Part shown: positions 4,317-5,195 of the stretch, piece by piece
Layout: the number at the start of each line of letters is the position of its first letter
Numbering within the stretch: position 1 is the first letter of the stretch
From: Betaproteobacteria bacterium
Lineage (GTDB): Bacteria; Pseudomonadota; Gammaproteobacteria; Burkholderiales; Rhodocyclaceae
Length of the DNA: 5,195 nucleotides
Reading direction: 5' to 3'
Assembly (NCBI GenBank): GCA_016880375.1
Contig: JAEHDO010000150.1
Coordinates: 1-5,195 of the forward strand
The notes under the pieces: generated by a model
The model's database searches: none
Seen by the model: only the letters and a program-made list of their open reading frames with translations
What the model was told of the DNA's origin: nothing
Position numbers and translations under genes: made by a program

Positions 4317-5195
4317 TCAGGTCGACATTTCCGTGAGGATGTTCTTCAGCCAGCTCTCGGCATAGATTGCCTCGAGCTCGGACAGGTCGGGCGAAACGCC
4401 CACCGTACCTGGCACCGCGATGATCGTGTTTTTCTCCTTATCCACCTTGTAGACACCCGTCACCTCGACCGCCTCCTTGGCGGAGAGGAAGCTGTAGCAG
4501 GTGTTGATGCCGGAGAAATCGACGAGTTCCCTGCCGTTCATCATGTTGACGATGTTGGTGGCGCAGGCCTTGGCCTCCGAGTTGGCCGAATAGCCGGACT
4601 TCGGCATGGCGCCGGCCACGCAGGCGTCGCCGATGACGTGGATGCCCTTGTGGATCGTCGACTCGAAGGTGGTCGGGTTGACCGGGCACCAGTTCTTGTC
4701 CGCGCCCACCAGGCCGGCCGCGACGGCGATCTGGCCGGCGCGCTGCGGCGGGATGAGGTTGACTACGGCGCCCTTGACGTCCTCGAGGCCCTCGACCAGC
4801 ACCGTCTTGCTGGCCGCATCCACCTCGGTGACCTTCTTCGCCGGGCGGTAGTCTACGATGCCGTCGTAGTGCTTCTTCCAGCCCTTGAGGAAGAGGCCCT
4901 TCTTCGAGACGATGTCCGGGTTGGCGTCGAGGACGATGATCTTCGACTTCGGCTTGTGCTGCTTGAGGAACATGGCGATCATGCTGGTCCGCTCGTAGGG
5001 GCCGGGCGGGCAGCGGAAGGGCGCCAGCGGGATGCTCAGCACGACGTTGCCGCCGGCGGGCATGGCTTCGAGCTGCTTGCGCAGCAGCACGGTCTGCGGG
5101 CCGGCCTTCCAGGCATGGGGAATGACGTCCGGCGTGGTGGCCAGGTTGTAGCCCTTGATCTCCTCGGTGCGGAAGTCCACGCCGGGCGACAGGAC
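4317..5195 (-). CDS. fccB: Flavocytochrome c sulfide dehydrogenase, flavoprotein subunit (partial, N-terminus outside window)
   Basis: The frame stays open from the right edge of the window to TGA at 4317-4319, giving the last 292 residues (about 420-430 expected in full). It resembles FccB, the periplasmic FAD subunit that oxidises sulfide to sulfur and passes electrons to the cytochrome c subunit FccA. Numbered from the window edge, family marks are VLSPGVDFR (1-9), the PFRCPPGPYER segment (59-69) with Cys62, VVNLIPPQRAG (144-154), TFESTIHKGIHVIGDA (176-191, the second FAD-contact motif with GD), MPKSGYSANSEAK (197-209) and GINTCYS (229-235) with Cys233. Cys62 and Cys233 match the redox-active disulfide pair of Allochromatium vinosum FccB (Cys161/Cys337). 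The C-terminal part is the FCSD flavin-binding domain. A GTG at 5178-5180 could be read as a start, but the FccB-like residues upstream show that it is internal. The signal peptide and first Rossmann fold cannot be seen. FccB-like proteins also occur without demonstrated sulfide activity. Confidence 0.88.
   Translation of the reverse strand, partial: VLSPGVDFRTEEIKGYNLATTPDVIPHAWKAGPQTVLLRKQLEAMPAGGNVVLSIPLAPFRCPPGPYERTSMIAMFLKQHKPKSKIIVLDANPDIVSKKGLFLKGWKKHYDGIVDYRPAKKVTEVDAASKTVLVEGLEDVKGAVVNLIPPQRAGQIAVAAGLVGADKNWCPVNPTTFESTIHKGIHVIGDACVAGAMPKSGYSANSEAKACATNIVNMMNGRELVDFSGINTCYSFLSAKEAVEVTGVYKVDKEKNTIIAVPGTVGVSPDLSELEAIYAESWLKNILTEMST

Noticed and set aside
4438..4446. TTATCCACC, one mismatch from a DnaA box
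   Set aside because: It is a single copy inside the fccB-like coding sequence, with no cluster of boxes or AT-rich unwinding region. It is expected by chance.
5178..5180. GTG as the start of a 287-residue complete oxidoreductase
   Set aside because: The frame continues to the window edge with VLSPG, which is conserved FccB sequence, and the N-terminal FAD-binding fold would otherwise be missing. The gene is partial and this GTG is an internal valine.
1..5195. CRISPR array, tRNA, rRNA, insertion sequence or toxin-antitoxin pair
   Set aside because: I saw no spaced direct repeats, cloverleaf-like segments, terminal inverted repeats with a transposase gene, or small paired ORFs. Coding genes, promoters and terminators account for almost all of the sequence, and no gene-free stretch exceeds about 75 bases.

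Overview
The window is a GC-rich stretch of chromosomal housekeeping DNA. It most likely comes from a betaproteobacterium; Rhodocyclales or Nitrosomonadales is my guess. The basis is the gene order radC-rpmB-rpmG running away from a divergent coaBC-dut pair, which is the E. coli yicR-rpmBG / dfp-dut arrangement. The protein sequences are also proteobacterial in character, and a flavocytochrome c sulfide dehydrogenase flavoprotein lies next door. The lineage is inferred from memory of these families, not from a database search.

Layout from left to right. (1) Positions 1-72 hold the last 23 codons of a plus-strand gene whose tail looks like an MscS-type mechanosensitive channel. (2) Positions 73-147 are a short intergenic region with a good sigma-70-like promoter. 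A perfect 7-bp inverted repeat sits inside it, with one arm covering the -35 box and the other abutting the -10 box. (3) Positions 148-1317 encode a membrane DesA-type fatty acid desaturase with all three histidine boxes and a long charged C-terminal extension. (4) A bidirectional terminator hairpin separates it from the convergent rpmG. (5) On the minus strand, radC, rpmB and rpmG (2518 down to 1380) form a cluster; rpmB has its own strong-looking promoter overlapping the end of radC. (6) A 57-bp divergent intergenic region carries a symmetric pair of TAGAAT -10 boxes. (7) On the plus strand, coaBC (2576-3802) and dut (3809-4258) form a tight two-gene operon for coenzyme A and dUTP metabolism. 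(8) A second hairpin terminator separates dut from a convergent minus-strand fccB-like gene, cut by the right edge of the window at its N-terminal side.

Taken together, the window combines membrane lipid adjustment (desaturase), translation (L28, L33), cofactor synthesis (CoaBC), nucleotide pool sanitation (Dut), a JAMM-domain protein of unresolved role (RadC) and part of a sulfide-oxidising enzyme. The last suggests that the organism can use or detoxify sulfide.

I found no mobile element, CRISPR array, tRNA, rRNA or clearly new system. The most worthwhile leads are regulatory: the operator-like palindrome over the desaturase promoter, the palindrome around the rpmB -10 box and the mirrored promoters between radC and coaBC. 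The transposase-like C-terminal segment of the desaturase is also worth checking.
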